The translations under genes were made by a program, and so were the position numbers. Below are positions 18,401-27,309 of a DNA stretch of 64,000 nt, piece after piece. Source of the stretch: Microvirga rosea (GTDB lineage: Bacteria > Pseudomonadota > Alphaproteobacteria > Rhizobiales > Beijerinckiaceae); the NCBI RefSeq assembly GCF_020595095.1, contig NZ_JAJDOP010000006.1:62001-126000 (forward strand), in the 5' to 3' direction. Position 1 is the first letter of the stretch; every line of letters starts with the position of its first letter. The notes beneath the pieces were generated by a model. That model had not been told where the DNA came from and ran no database searches. It was given only the letters and a program-made list of their open reading frames with translations.

Positions 18401-18536
18401 TCTGTGCCTGGGCCGTCGCACAAAAGAGAGACACGGATGCTGGGAGCAGAGTGACGATCGCGGTCCCCCAGAGCCCGCGAGCGCGCACCTTGCCACCGGG
18501 CCTTGCGGTCCGAAAGACGCGCTTGGAGCTGCACAT
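15480..18536 (-). CDS. Autotransporter (type Va) outer-membrane protein
   Basis: A 1018-residue protein with a long signal peptide (about residues 1-45, ending ATAQAQ). Its Gly/Ser/Thr-rich beta-helical passenger (about 46-650) has PATR-like autotransporter repeats (LTGASIYTGGTQIQGGTL, then GSGTIGG and GGSVAPGN). The C-terminal autotransporter beta-barrel (about 740-1018) ends in the usual aromatic residue (LTLRF). The passenger would be displayed on, or released from, the cell surface; no protease or adhesin catalytic motif stands out, so an adhesin or structural role is most likely. It converges on the RiPP operon and shares its terminator, but nothing else links them. A Cys-Cys pair in the passenger (TVCCSHLVV) is unusual for autotransporters. 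Confidence 0.88.
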   Translation of the reverse strand: MCSSKRVFRTARPGGKVRARGLWGTAIVTLLPASVSLFCATAQAQTWTGAADNSYANALNWAPAVVPNGAGATATFADGPSALSINLGQTFNVSGFDFNANTSAYTINIQGPSGFLTVGGTGFINAVPTLPQMVRVGPGAGLSFEGTATIQDVIVQVDPSGTFMITDDASGGNARMIVNGTAIIAPGPGNPTFGSLEGSGSVQIGAGATLITGMNDRSSTFAGSFSGDGSLEVAGDGIFTVTGASSLGGDLTVCCSHLVVNGSFNVGGDAIVNGGSLTVSTGGWLNVSGAAGTMDGDIIVKSGGRLDASAFGMVLGGDFTVADAGSVARSGVASFASLLTPGNLTVSNGGRLETLGDAEIGINVTANVDGAGSLWSVGQTLYVGDDSVGPGFLSLTNGGRLSAGAVSIAEDSTLQIGSGSSAGVLSTTSVTSAGALIFNHSDNIIFGASVSGSGTLSKQGAGSLTLTGASIYTGGTQIQGGTLRIDGSLASSVTVGSGATLAGSGTIGGMTALSGGSVAPGNVNDPLNVRGDVLFYAGSAFVVAATPAGQSDRIDADGKATLQGGTVQVRAGQGTYNPSTTYTILTSKGGLSGRFSGVTSNLAFLTPSLTYGANSVTMTLTRASSPIIPVDPLPFHSVALTRNQYVTADAIDALGKGNPVFNAVLSQTVSGARQAFDALSGEMHASAVTSAYQDADLLQGAVLGRLNRSPQSSLVGNGPRVLADYAADRPGAVPQVMTLPAFDQRRFAFWGEGFGAWGKTRSDGDAASIDRSTGGFILGAETKFNPAYLLGAAAGYIRTKADAASRYSSETNESIFGTLYGSATWGPLALRLGTSYARHDFDTTRHIFFPLFSDTTTASYGGSTFQTFGEAGYRLGWGWGHVEPFVGASILRLHTASYQENGGAAALTGYGSSYNLGTTTLGIRAEAQFGDDNAVTLRGMVGWRRAYGDIRPTALMAFAGGASAFTISGVPLDQDTLVGEAGIDWQATQSLSLGASYTGQIGARSQEHALKGNLTLRF

Positions 18537-18692
18537 GTTGATCCTCCCAGACGACGAATACCAGGAACCGCCTTGCCTTCCTTTAGGTCATGATCCCGTA
18601 AGGGGGGATTGGGATCGGCGGGAAATTCAAAGCAAAAAGGCACTTTTTCCCACGTTGTTGCCGAGAGATCACGCCTTTGTATCCCTAGGGAT

Positions 18693-19046
18693 CTAGCGGG
18701 CGTGACTGAGGATATTCACCAGTTTGCCGAATGGGTCGCGCACATAAAATCGCCGCACGCCCCAGGGTTCTGTCGCCGGGCCGTATTCGATGGGAAAGCC
18801 GTTCTCTTGCATCCGTCTCAGGGCTTCATCAAGATCGTCCACTTCGATCGAAAGATCAGGCACGTCAGTTCCCGATCCGCCTTCCGATGCGACGCTGATC
18901 TGAATGCTCATTGGGTCCCCCTGGCCAAAGGTCTGGATCCAGCCCTGGTCCATCAGCAGGTCAAGACCGAGAACATCCTGATAGAAGCGTTTCGCTTGGC
19001 TCAGGTCCGATGCCCCGATATTGGCGACGATGCGCTGCACTCTCAT
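18693..19046 (-). CDS. VOC-superfamily (glyoxalase/bleomycin-resistance-like) protein
   Basis: A 117-residue single VOC module: two beta-alpha-beta-beta-beta halves (VQRIVANIGASDLSQAKRFY; DLSIEVDDLDEALRRMQENG) and the usual closing FYVRDPFGKLVNIL. Such small proteins dimerise and bind a divalent metal, acting as lyases, dioxygenases or binding-type resistance proteins. The first half lacks the usual metal His (IVAN replaces xxHV), while a Glu-type ligand may lie in the DLSIEVDD strand. The substrate is not recognisable. It lies alone between the autotransporter and the CxxCH protein, on the same strand. Confidence 0.82.
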   Translation of the reverse strand: MRVQRIVANIGASDLSQAKRFYQDVLGLDLLMDQGWIQTFGQGDPMSIQISVASEGGSGTDVPDLSIEVDDLDEALRRMQENGFPIEYGPATEPWGVRRFYVRDPFGKLVNILSHAR

Positions 19047-19074
19047 GGGATATTCCTGCTTTGAACATTCGTAT

Positions 19075-20778
19075 CTAGGGCGTCGTCCGCGTCGGAACGG
19101 GCGCCGAGTACCCTTTCGTCGTGAGATTTTTACACCAGGCGGGACCTAAGGGTCGTGGTTCCATAGGGCAGGCAAAGCGGAAGCCCCATACGAAGTCCGT
19201 CTGCACCGCGAGAAGGCGAGGTGCCTCCCGTTGAGCGCCGACCCCGAAGAAGGCGTTGACAGAGAACCAGGCCGGGTTAGGGGCTCCATTGACGCTCTCT
19301 GCCAGGCCGGCATCGCTCATGCGGTCGGTGAAGATCGCAAAGGCCGGAACGCCGTCCTTCGTGATCGCGGCACGGCTGTGGCAGGTCAAGCAGGATGAAC
19401 TGTTCACGAACCCTGCTTCCGTTACGGAGTTGCCGACCCGGGTAGGTATGCCCGTCGCCGTCACGAAGTCCACCTGGGTGCCCTTGAGACGATAAGAGCG
19501 CCACGCCGCATCCTGCCGAGACGGTCGGCCGGAGGTGTTGACGCCATTCCCCATGCCGATCTCGGCCTGGGCGAACAGTGCTTGAAGAACGGGGCTTATA
19601 GTGCCTCCGTCGGGATAGACTTTTGCAAGGTCGAAGGCATCGACACCGGCACTGTCGACATTCGTCCGCTTGTTGGGGCCTGTATAATTGTTCGCCAAAG
19701 GCTCCGTGCTTCCGGATGGCGTGGGGCCTGCCGCGGTGTATCCGAAGCTGTCGTTGCAACCAATCCAGTCGCACCGCCCCTGATTGTTGACGTGCTCGAA
19801 CGTTGCCCATGTCCAGTTTGGAACGTCCTTGCTGGAAATATGCATCGACAGCAAAATATACGGCTTCGGGGCAGCAGGCATCGTGTCACCCGGCGCCGAG
19901 CGGGGAACGAAGTTCATGATGATGTAGGGATGGCTCGCATCGTTGAGATCGATCCCCACTTGGGACGCTCGGTCCGCCGCAAGCCAGTTTGCCTTCACCA
20001 TGATGGACGAGATCGGGAAATCGATCTTCGTCAGGAACGGCGGGGACGCGTGTGCCGCAACTGGGTCAGGCGGAACCGCACGTCTGGGCGCGACGCTGCC
20101 GAGCAGGGTGAGCTTGTTATCGAAAACGCGGATCAGCCCTTCCGTGGAATAAAGCTCGTTGTCGAAAACATAATCGACCATTGGTTGATTGCGGAAGATG
20201 ATCTCGTCCTGCAGGGCTCCAATTACCGGTGACTTGAGAATTTCCGGAACGGCTTCCCAGCGCTTGTCACTCTTCCCGAGAACCCCTAGTGCCTGTTCGA
20301 TGCTCATTTGATGAGCCGTGACCGGTGCGCGGACCTGATGGCTTGGAACCCCCGGCGTTGGGCCTGGATAGACCGGGCAGTGTTCGGGGGCGCCGGTGTT
20401 CGATATTTCGACTGCAGGGCAGCACCGACCCTTCGTCTCTCCCGGCCGACACCGCGGCCACGGGTCGCTCGGCCACATCTGGCGGTCTGTCGTCCAATCT
20501 TCCCAAAAATTATCGCGGACGGCTCGCACGAACAGGGTCCAGGCGAAGGCGTCCGGGCAGGTCATGGACGGGTTTGAAACCGCCGGATCAAAGGCGTAGC
20601 TATTCCCCGTAATGTGAAGGCGACATTGCGGCGAGTCCTTTACGTCGGCCAGCGGGACCATGGCATAGTCGATCTGATCAGGGCGGACGGGTTCTGTTGG
20701 GACCTGCGCTTGTACGATCCCGATTCCGATGGATAATCCAAATAGGATCCCAGCCGTAAGCTTGCCGAACCTTCCCAT
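19075..20778 (-). CDS. Periplasmic protein with one CxxCH haem-binding motif, function unknown
   Basis: A 567-residue protein with a clear signal peptide (MGRFGKLTAGILFGLSIGIGIVQAQ). Near residue 463 is a single CLTCH motif within SSCLTCHSRAAI, the pattern for covalent c-type haem attachment. Additional cysteines cluster near residues 110-140 (RCCPAVE, EHCPVYPG). I do not recognise the family; it resembles large mono-haem cytochrome-like proteins of unknown role, and no peroxidase or oxidase signature was seen. The downstream VOC gene follows after 28 bases on the same strand. Confidence 0.6.
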   Translation of the reverse strand: MGRFGKLTAGILFGLSIGIGIVQAQVPTEPVRPDQIDYAMVPLADVKDSPQCRLHITGNSYAFDPAVSNPSMTCPDAFAWTLFVRAVRDNFWEDWTTDRQMWPSDPWPRCRPGETKGRCCPAVEISNTGAPEHCPVYPGPTPGVPSHQVRAPVTAHQMSIEQALGVLGKSDKRWEAVPEILKSPVIGALQDEIIFRNQPMVDYVFDNELYSTEGLIRVFDNKLTLLGSVAPRRAVPPDPVAAHASPPFLTKIDFPISSIMVKANWLAADRASQVGIDLNDASHPYIIMNFVPRSAPGDTMPAAPKPYILLSMHISSKDVPNWTWATFEHVNNQGRCDWIGCNDSFGYTAAGPTPSGSTEPLANNYTGPNKRTNVDSAGVDAFDLAKVYPDGGTISPVLQALFAQAEIGMGNGVNTSGRPSRQDAAWRSYRLKGTQVDFVTATGIPTRVGNSVTEAGFVNSSSCLTCHSRAAITKDGVPAFAIFTDRMSDAGLAESVNGAPNPAWFSVNAFFGVGAQREAPRLLAVQTDFVWGFRFACPMEPRPLGPAWCKNLTTKGYSAPVPTRTTP

Positions 20779-21028
20779 TGCCCGCCCCTAAGATGGAATT
20801 TGTCTTATGGCCCGTCGAGGCCTCGCCTGAATGTGTGGCATAGGGAATGAGGAAATGGCTAGGGCACTCCCGGCATCACGTCAGCCTTGTGCAAGCTTCG
20901 GAGGTCCTGTTTAGCCTCAGCCGTAAGTCGTCGCAGTCCAAGCTCAGTAAAAATGAGATAAACTTGCGAGATCGATCAAGTATCGTAGGTTCATGCCCCA
21001 AAAATTCAGCTCATGACGCGCGGATGAT

Positions 21029-22018
21029 ATGACAGCAGCGTTCGAACAGGCCTTTCAATCAGGTGTCGTCTTCCTCACGGACGGAGGAATCGAGACGCGT
21101 CTCATCTATGAGTTCAGTCTCGGTCTTCGCGATTTCGCGTCATTTCCCGAGCTGTTCGACAGTCGCGGTCGTGCTGCTCTGCGGAAGGTTTATACAAGCT
21201 ATCTCGACGTGGCAGCCCAATCTGGAAGGCCGATGTTGATCGGCAGCCCGACCTGGCGTGCGCATCCCGATGGGCTCAGACATGCGGGCTTCGGAGAACC
21301 CGATGATCTCACCCGGGTCAATACGGAAGCCGTTTCGTTTCTCCGAGAACTCCGAAGGGAGATGAAGCTGGAGAAGCAGGTCTATATCGCTGGGGTGATT
21401 GGGCCCAGAGGGGATGGTTACCGGGCTGAGGGGGCGCCTCAAACCGAGGAGGCACAGCACTATCATCACGCCCAAGCTCGAGCTCTTGCCGATGCGGGCG
21501 TCGATTTTCTCTATGCGCCGACCTTCGCGAGCCGTACGGAACTGATCGGCGTTGCGCTTGCGATGGCCGGAACCGGATGTACCTACGCGTTGGCCCCGGT
21601 GATCAATGGGCACGGCGATCTTCCCGACGGAAGCAGCCTGTCGGAGGTCATAAGCTTCATCGATGCCACTGTTCAACCCCGGCCCCTCTACTACCTGACA
21701 GGGTGCGTCCATGCATCGACCTTCAGCGACGCGGTCGCCGACGACGATAGGTTGCAGCCTCTCATGCCAAAGCGACTGGTGGGGATGAAGGCGAATGCAT
21801 CAGCGCTCCCACCGGAAAAATTAAATGATCTTGATCATGTAGAGGGGGACGAGCCAGCTGCCTTCGCTCGCGGCATCCTCAATCTACACAATAAATACAG
21901 CCTGCGAATCCTGGGCGGCTGCTGTGGCACCGATGCGGGACATATTCGGGCCTTGGCGGAGGGTTTGGCGGAGTTCGAGGCTAAATCAACCAAGAATCGT
22001 CCAGCAACGGTCACGTGA
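21029..22018 (+). CDS. Homocysteine S-methyltransferase family protein (MmuM-like)
   Basis: A 329-residue TIM-barrel protein: N-terminal FLTDGGIETRLIY, and the zinc-ligand cysteines in LTGCVHAS and in the family motif GGCCGTDAGHIRAL near the C-terminus. These enzymes transfer a methyl group to homocysteine, or to related thiols or selenols, from S-methylmethionine, betaine or similar donors. The start ATG follows a GGATGAT stretch. It stands alone on its strand, convergent with the GCS2 gene with 11 bases between the stops. The methyl donor cannot be read from the sequence. Confidence 0.87.
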   Translation: MTAAFEQAFQSGVVFLTDGGIETRLIYEFSLGLRDFASFPELFDSRGRAALRKVYTSYLDVAAQSGRPMLIGSPTWRAHPDGLRHAGFGEPDDLTRVNTEAVSFLRELRREMKLEKQVYIAGVIGPRGDGYRAEGAPQTEEAQHYHHAQARALADAGVDFLYAPTFASRTELIGVALAMAGTGCTYALAPVINGHGDLPDGSSLSEVISFIDATVQPRPLYYLTGCVHASTFSDAVADDDRLQPLMPKRLVGMKANASALPPEKLNDLDHVEGDEPAAFARGILNLHNKYSLRILGGCCGTDAGHIRALAEGLAEFEAKSTKNRPATVT

Positions 22019-22029
22019 CTGGCCAGGGA

Positions 22030-23274
22030 CTAAGGGAGAAACATCCTTCCTTCTTCCAGGCAATCACAAAGACCGTCATAGACTTCCTGCAGCCGCGGCA
22101 ACCTATAATCCCCGTCGACTGCCTTTTCGATGCGCCTGGCGAGAGGGCCGCTTTCCAAGATCGTATCAAGGACTGGCATCCAGCCCGTCATGAGAAACCC
22201 TTTGGCTTCCGCATTCGTCACGAGACGGCGCCAGAGATCACGTGCGGTGCAAATGCTCGTGGTAAAGCCGAGGCTGGCAAGGTAGGCCGGGTTGTCGATA
22301 AGGGCTTCGTCGGCTGTCCGAATGCAGGCATTGAAAATGCGCACGAGGTGCCCGGTCGACAGGGCGGGCGAGATCTGTTTATGCAGGTTTCCTTGCTCAT
22401 AGAGCATTTTCACGACTGCAATAATGGCAGCGGCGACCGAAATGTCCGCTCCGGGACATTCCTGAGTGTCGATGACCCTGATCTCTATGGAGCCTCGACG
22501 GAAGCGCGGAATTGCTCCTCGCGCATTGAGCCACTCATCCTGGAGAGCTCCAGCACGATCATGCTCCGCAATGGCTCGGTACATCGGCGTCAGAACAGCC
22601 TGCTCATAATGTGCGCGACTAGAAGCGCTCTCCGGAATGACCTGTCCCGTGATGATCGGAAAACAAGCCGCGTTGGTCCGGTAGGCTTCCATCCGGAAAT
22701 CAGCGAATCCGGTCTTGCGGCCATCTGCGATGGGTGAGCTCGCTGCCAGGGCGGGAATGATCGGCAAAATGAGCCGAATAATCTCATGAAGGCGAACAAA
22801 CTGCTCTTCGCCGGAGAAGGGCAGGTTCACATGCATGCTCTGCACATTCGCCCAACCATGAGTTCCCGTTTCGAAGATGTTCTTGAATGCAGCATAAATA
22901 CCCTCAGGGTCGTTGCTCCAGACATGGGTATCGCGGGCCGGGTCCATCCAAGGGTGCATGGCGGACGGCATGAGACGTGCGCCTTGAAGTCTCAGTGCTT
23001 CATTCGCCGCTTTCACCTCCCTCTGAAAGCCTTCACTTATCCCATCCAGGTCAGCGGAGGGATGGAGCAACTTGATCTCCAGAACATGCGCCATGAACTC
23101 GTTGGACCACCCGAAGGGATCCCGGTTGAGCGCATTGACTTGACCGCCGTCCGCAGCTCTCAAAATTTGGCCTACGATAGGGCGGCACCCGAGCGTTTTC
23201 TGGTCGACGACGCAATATTCGATCTCGACTCCATATGCCGAGAAAGCATCGAGAGAGCGTGCCGCTTTATCCAT
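22030..23274 (-). CDS. YbdK-like carboxylate-amine ligase (glutamate-cysteine ligase family 2)
   Basis: A 414-residue GCS2-family protein: N-terminal GVEIEYCVVD; THGWANVQSMHVNLPF, in which Asn and His belong to the active site; SSPIADGRKTGFADFRMEAYR; and RRGSIEIRVIDTQECP. Family members ligate amino acids to carboxylates (gamma-glutamyl-cysteine-type chemistry) using ATP, often with weak activity. It could provide a low-molecular-weight thiol precursor or an unknown amide. There is no obvious partner; the adjacent GAF gene is on the same strand, 160 bases upstream. Confidence 0.85.
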   Translation of the reverse strand: MDKAARSLDAFSAYGVEIEYCVVDQKTLGCRPIVGQILRAADGGQVNALNRDPFGWSNEFMAHVLEIKLLHPSADLDGISEGFQREVKAANEALRLQGARLMPSAMHPWMDPARDTHVWSNDPEGIYAAFKNIFETGTHGWANVQSMHVNLPFSGEEQFVRLHEIIRLILPIIPALAASSPIADGRKTGFADFRMEAYRTNAACFPIITGQVIPESASSRAHYEQAVLTPMYRAIAEHDRAGALQDEWLNARGAIPRFRRGSIEIRVIDTQECPGADISVAAAIIAVVKMLYEQGNLHKQISPALSTGHLVRIFNACIRTADEALIDNPAYLASLGFTTSICTARDLWRRLVTNAEAKGFLMTGWMPVLDTILESGPLARRIEKAVDGDYRLPRLQEVYDGLCDCLEEGRMFLP

Positions 23275-23435
23275 TGATCACGCCGCCCTTCGCTACTTTA
23301 GACATGTTGACGAAGAAACGCCTCGATGTGGGTGCCAAGCAATTGCCACCGGCCTCGTAATCGATGCTTGGCTAGCGCTTGTCCAAGTACACGGGGCGGG
23401 ATTCTGTCTGGCAGCAGACGTTCATGGCGCCGATT

Positions 23436-23924
23436 TCAAGCGCTCTGCTCAAGGAGTGCTGGCAGAATTTGCCTGGCAATCATCATGGCAGGCTCGACAT
23501 GATCCTCATTGTAAACACCCTCGCGATCGAGCAGGTTCACGGTTCCCAGCACCTCGCCGTTGAAGACGATTGGAAGGTTCATCACGCATCCTAACCCGAG
23601 CCCGACGATTGTCTCATGATCGGGAAAGAGAGGGGTGAAACCGGCGGGAGTCTTAGCAAGAAAAGGCTTCATCTCTGTGCGGACGCGTTGCGTGTAGGCG
23701 TTTGGGAGAACCGGTTTGCGGCCACCGACTGCGTATACCTCGGGATTGGTCGAGTGAATGCGCTCTACCTCGCGGCCGCCGGCGAGCATGCATGTCACGG
23801 TGTACAGACGATAGCCAACGGACCTTGCAAAGGCGTCGCCGGCAGCCGTGAGGATAGGATGAGGTTGACCGGGAGCCTCCCATGATTTTTGGACCTCGAG
23901 TACCAACTGAGTCACGTCCGTCAT
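23436..23924 (-). CDS. Single GAF-domain protein
   Basis: A 162-residue protein consisting of one GAF domain (YRLYTVTCML near the start, VGLGLGCVMNLPIVFNGEVLGTVNLLD near the end), a small-molecule-sensing fold with no output domain. The frame opens far upstream at 24380 inside the RND pump gene, but ATG 23924 has a good ribosome-binding site (AAGGATG, about 6 bases away) and gives the natural domain length. Cys in LGLGCVMN is at a position often redox-active in fRMsr-type methionine sulfoxide reductases; however, the other two cysteines of that family are not evident, so I call it a generic GAF protein. Confidence 0.78.
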   Translation of the reverse strand: MTDVTQLVLEVQKSWEAPGQPHPILTAAGDAFARSVGYRLYTVTCMLAGGREVERIHSTNPEVYAVGGRKPVLPNAYTQRVRTEMKPFLAKTPAGFTPLFPDHETIVGLGLGCVMNLPIVFNGEVLGTVNLLDREGVYNEDHVEPAMMIARQILPALLEQSA

Positions 23925-24097
23925 CGCTTCATCCTTAAAAGATATTCGCTCTTGCTCATGCGTATGCTGGCTTCTCGGCATGCCGAGTCCCGCCTTGCAG
24001 AGTTCCTGATCGTCATACACGAGGCTATGCCACCTGAAAATGCAGTCTTCCATGGGCCTTGGGCAAAATGGTCCTGCCAGTGGTTTGTGGTCGCCCG

Positions 24098-27000
24098 CTA
24101 CGGGGCGAGCTTTTCCCCGTCGGGTTCTGACAAAGGTGCTTCCTTGGGACGTCGCGAGAACCGACTTGTACTCATCCAATTCGTTAACTTCCGAATTGCC
24201 ACATAAAAGACCGGGGTGAGGAAAAGTCCGAAAAGCGTTACGCCCAACATACCCGCGAAGACAGCCGTTCCGAGAGCCTGCCGCATCTCCGCGCCGGGGC
24301 CGGTCGCAATGGCAAGGGGAAGAACGCCGAGAATGAACGCAAAAGCCGTCATCAGGATTGGACGTAGCCGAAGGCGGCACGCCTCTACGACGGCGGCGAT
24401 GGGATCCAGACCTTGTTCTTCCTCGGCCTGCTTGGCGAATTCCACGATCAGAATGGCGTTCTTGGCGGCAAGTCCGACCAGAACCACGAGGCCGATCTGC
24501 GTCAGAATATTATTGTCCATCCCGCGAATCATGACCCCAACGAGTGCCGAGAGCACTGCCATTGGAACAACCAGAATGATGGACAAGGGAAGAGACCAGC
24601 TCTCGTACTGTGCCGCCAGCACGAGAAAGACGAACAGTACGGATAGGCCGAATATCAAAATGGCCGTGTTGCCGGTCTGCTTTTCCTGGAATGCCAGCTC
24701 TGTCCATTCGAAACTCGTCCCTTGGGGCAGGACCTCCCGAGCAAGCTGCTCCATCGCATCAAGCGCCGTTCCCGAGGACACTCCGGGCGCTGCCTCGCCC
24801 TGGACCGGCACTGAGGTGTACATGTTGTAGCGCTGGATCAGATTGGGCCCGGATATCTCGCGCATTTCTACCAGCGTACCGAGAGGCACCAAGGCTCCCG
24901 TCGAGGAACGGACGCGCAGGCTATTAATATCGGACGGCTCGATTCGAAAGCGCTGGTCGGCCTGTGCCCGCACTTGCCAGACTCGTCCTAAGAAGTTGAA
25001 ATCATTCACATACGCGGCGCCGAGATTGACCTGCAGAGCCTCGAAGATATTGGCGATGGGAACGTTGAGGATGCGGGCTTTTGCACGGTCGATCTCCAGG
25101 AAAACCTGGGGTGCATTCGCTGAAAATGTCGTAAAGACGCCTGCGAGATTGGGATTCTGCCGAGCTCGACCCATAATCTCGTAAGCGGCCGCGAGGACGC
25201 GATCTACCTCGTCTCCCGTGCGCTCCTGAAGCTGAATACGAAATCCGCCGCTGTTGCCCAACCCTCGGACCGGCGGAGGCGGAATGGCGATAATGAACGC
25301 CTCCTGGATGGATTGGAGGCGGCCGAACAATTGCCCAATGATTGCCTGACCCGATTGTCCGGCTGCTACACGGTCATCAAACGGCCGAAAGCTCGCAAAG
25401 ATTGCAGCCGCATTGGTGGCGTTGGTGAAAGTGGCGCCGGAAAAGCCTGCGAATGCAACCGCGTCCTTAACGCCAGGAGTTTCCTGAATGATCTTTGATG
25501 CCCGCTGAACGACCTCATCCGTGCGGGACAGCGACGCTCCCTCCGGCAACTGAACCACAACGATGGCGTATCCCTGGTCGAGCGTGGGGATGAAGCCTCT
25601 CGGGATGGTGTTTGCAATCCATACCGTCCCGGCGATCAGCCCAGCATATATGGAAAGCGCAATGAGCTTATGTCGGACGACGCCTCCAACCGCCCTGGCA
25701 TAGGCGCCGGAAGTCGCATCGAAACCTCTGTTGAACCTGTCCGCCATCCAGCGGCCTGTTCGAGCGATCGCGTTGCGGGGGCGTTCTTCCTGATGCGGCT
25801 TCAGGAGGAGGGCCGCGAGGGCAGGGGAGAGCGTTACGGAATTGAAGGCCGAAATCAGGGTCGAGACTGCGATGGTCAGGGCAAACTGGCGGTAGAATTG
25901 GCCTGTTATACCTGGAATGAACGCTGTCGGGATGAAGACTGCGCTGAGCACCAATGCGATTGCCACGACGGCGCTGCCGACCTCATCCATGGTTCTATGC
26001 GCCGCCTCTCGGGGGGACATTCCGAGGGAGATGTTGCGTTCCACATTCTCCACGACCACGATGGCGTCATCGACGACGATACCGATCGCCAGCACCATGC
26101 CGAAGAGGGTCAAGGTGTTGATGGAAAAACCAAGAAGGGACATGACCGCGAAAGTGCCAATCAAGGATACAGGGATCGCGATGATTGGTATTACGGCCGT
26201 TCGCCATGATTGCAGGAAGACAAGTACGACGAGAACGACGAGAAGCGCCGCCTCGAAAAGGGTTTTGTAAACTTCGTTCACACTTTGCGCGATGAACTCG
26301 GTCGGATTATAGACAATCTCATATTGGAGACCAGGCGGGAAATTCTTGGAAAGCTCCGCCATGGTGGCAATGATCTGCTCCGCTGATCCGAGTGCATTGG
26401 TATTGGGGCGCTGAAATATGCCGAGAGCCACGGCCGGCTTCCCGTTGAGATAGGAGTTCGTGACATAATCCTGTGCCCCGAGCTCGACCCTTGCCACGTC
26501 CTGCAGCCGCACGAGGCGCCCATCCTCGGTGGCGCGTACAATGATCTGGCGAAATTCACGAGGGTCCTCGAAGCGTCCTTGGGTTTTCACGACGAGCTGA
26601 AAGGCACTGTCCGTCGGCGCCGGCTCCGCACCGAGAGATCCGCCCGAGACCTGCACGTTCTGTTCCTGCACCGCTCTGACGACATCCCCGGAAGTCATGC
26701 CGAAAACGGCGAGTTTCTCAGGGTCGAGCCAGACACGCAGGCTGTATTGGCGCTCACCGAAGAGAATGAGGTCTCCGACACCGTCAAGGCGAAGGAGGAT
26801 GTCTCGCACATTGTTGCGCGCATAATTCGACACATAGAGCTGATCGTAAGTGTTGTCCGGCGAGAGCATATGGACAACCATCATCAAATCCGGAGAACTC
26901 TTGGCCGTTGTTACTCCAAGGGCGCGTACCTCCTGGGGAAGCCTGGGAGTCGCGATGGCTACCCTGTTCTGAACAAAGACCTGAGCGGTATCGAGATCGG

Positions 27001-27298
27001 TGCCGAGCTTGAACGTGACGGTTAGGGCCATCGACCCGTCCGACGTTGAATAGGAGGACATGTAGAGCATGTCCTCAACACCGTTGATCTGCTGCTCAAG
27101 CGGGGTCGCTACAGTCGATGCAACGGTTTGTGCGTCAGCTCCTGGATAGCTGGCACGCACCACGATGGTCGGCGGCGCAATCTCTGGGTATTGAGCGATA
27201 GGGAGGGTCGTGTAGGCAATTCCGCCGACGAGGAGAAGAACAACGGACAAAACGGTTGCAAAGATCGGACGATCAACGAAGAAGTGGGCGAACCGCAT
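24098..27298 (-). CDS. RND efflux transporter permease (AcrB/MexB type, HAE1)
   Basis: A 1066-residue inner-membrane pump: start MRFAHFFVDRPIFATVLS, first periplasmic repeat, helix 4 region with the proton-relay acids (GIVVDDAIVVVENVERN), a second repeat ending GLAAKNAILIVEFAKQ, and a charged C-terminal tail. It exports hydrophobic or amphiphilic compounds in exchange for protons, together with the adaptor encoded 11 bases upstream and an outer-membrane channel not present here. GGAGGG sits four bases before the ATG. Substrates are unknown. Confidence 0.95.
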   Translation of the reverse strand: MRFAHFFVDRPIFATVLSVVLLLVGGIAYTTLPIAQYPEIAPPTIVVRASYPGADAQTVASTVATPLEQQINGVEDMLYMSSYSTSDGSMALTVTFKLGTDLDTAQVFVQNRVAIATPRLPQEVRALGVTTAKSSPDLMMVVHMLSPDNTYDQLYVSNYARNNVRDILLRLDGVGDLILFGERQYSLRVWLDPEKLAVFGMTSGDVVRAVQEQNVQVSGGSLGAEPAPTDSAFQLVVKTQGRFEDPREFRQIIVRATEDGRLVRLQDVARVELGAQDYVTNSYLNGKPAVALGIFQRPNTNALGSAEQIIATMAELSKNFPPGLQYEIVYNPTEFIAQSVNEVYKTLFEAALLVVLVVLVFLQSWRTAVIPIIAIPVSLIGTFAVMSLLGFSINTLTLFGMVLAIGIVVDDAIVVVENVERNISLGMSPREAAHRTMDEVGSAVVAIALVLSAVFIPTAFIPGITGQFYRQFALTIAVSTLISAFNSVTLSPALAALLLKPHQEERPRNAIARTGRWMADRFNRGFDATSGAYARAVGGVVRHKLIALSIYAGLIAGTVWIANTIPRGFIPTLDQGYAIVVVQLPEGASLSRTDEVVQRASKIIQETPGVKDAVAFAGFSGATFTNATNAAAIFASFRPFDDRVAAGQSGQAIIGQLFGRLQSIQEAFIIAIPPPPVRGLGNSGGFRIQLQERTGDEVDRVLAAAYEIMGRARQNPNLAGVFTTFSANAPQVFLEIDRAKARILNVPIANIFEALQVNLGAAYVNDFNFLGRVWQVRAQADQRFRIEPSDINSLRVRSSTGALVPLGTLVEMREISGPNLIQRYNMYTSVPVQGEAAPGVSSGTALDAMEQLAREVLPQGTSFEWTELAFQEKQTGNTAILIFGLSVLFVFLVLAAQYESWSLPLSIILVVPMAVLSALVGVMIRGMDNNILTQIGLVVLVGLAAKNAILIVEFAKQAEEEQGLDPIAAVVEACRLRLRPILMTAFAFILGVLPLAIATGPGAEMRQALGTAVFAGMLGVTLFGLFLTPVFYVAIRKLTNWMSTSRFSRRPKEAPLSEPDGEKLAP

Positions 27299-27309
27299 TC
27301 GACCCTCCG

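Noticed and set aside
18681..18692. Perfect 12-base palindrome ATCCCTAGGGAT beside the VOC stop
   Set aside because: Short, single, no T-run and no second copy; could be chance.
20847..21032. 61-codon + strand frame before the homocysteine methyltransferase
   Set aside because: No ribosome-binding site or recognisable sequence; probably chance.
22015..22737. 240-codon + strand frame opposite the GCS2 gene
   Set aside because: Shadow of the GCS2 reading frame; no family features.
23436..24380. The GAF gene as a 314-residue protein reaching into the RND gene
   Set aside because: The extra N-terminus is low-complexity, overlaps the pump gene, and a good ribosome-binding site exists at ATG 23924.
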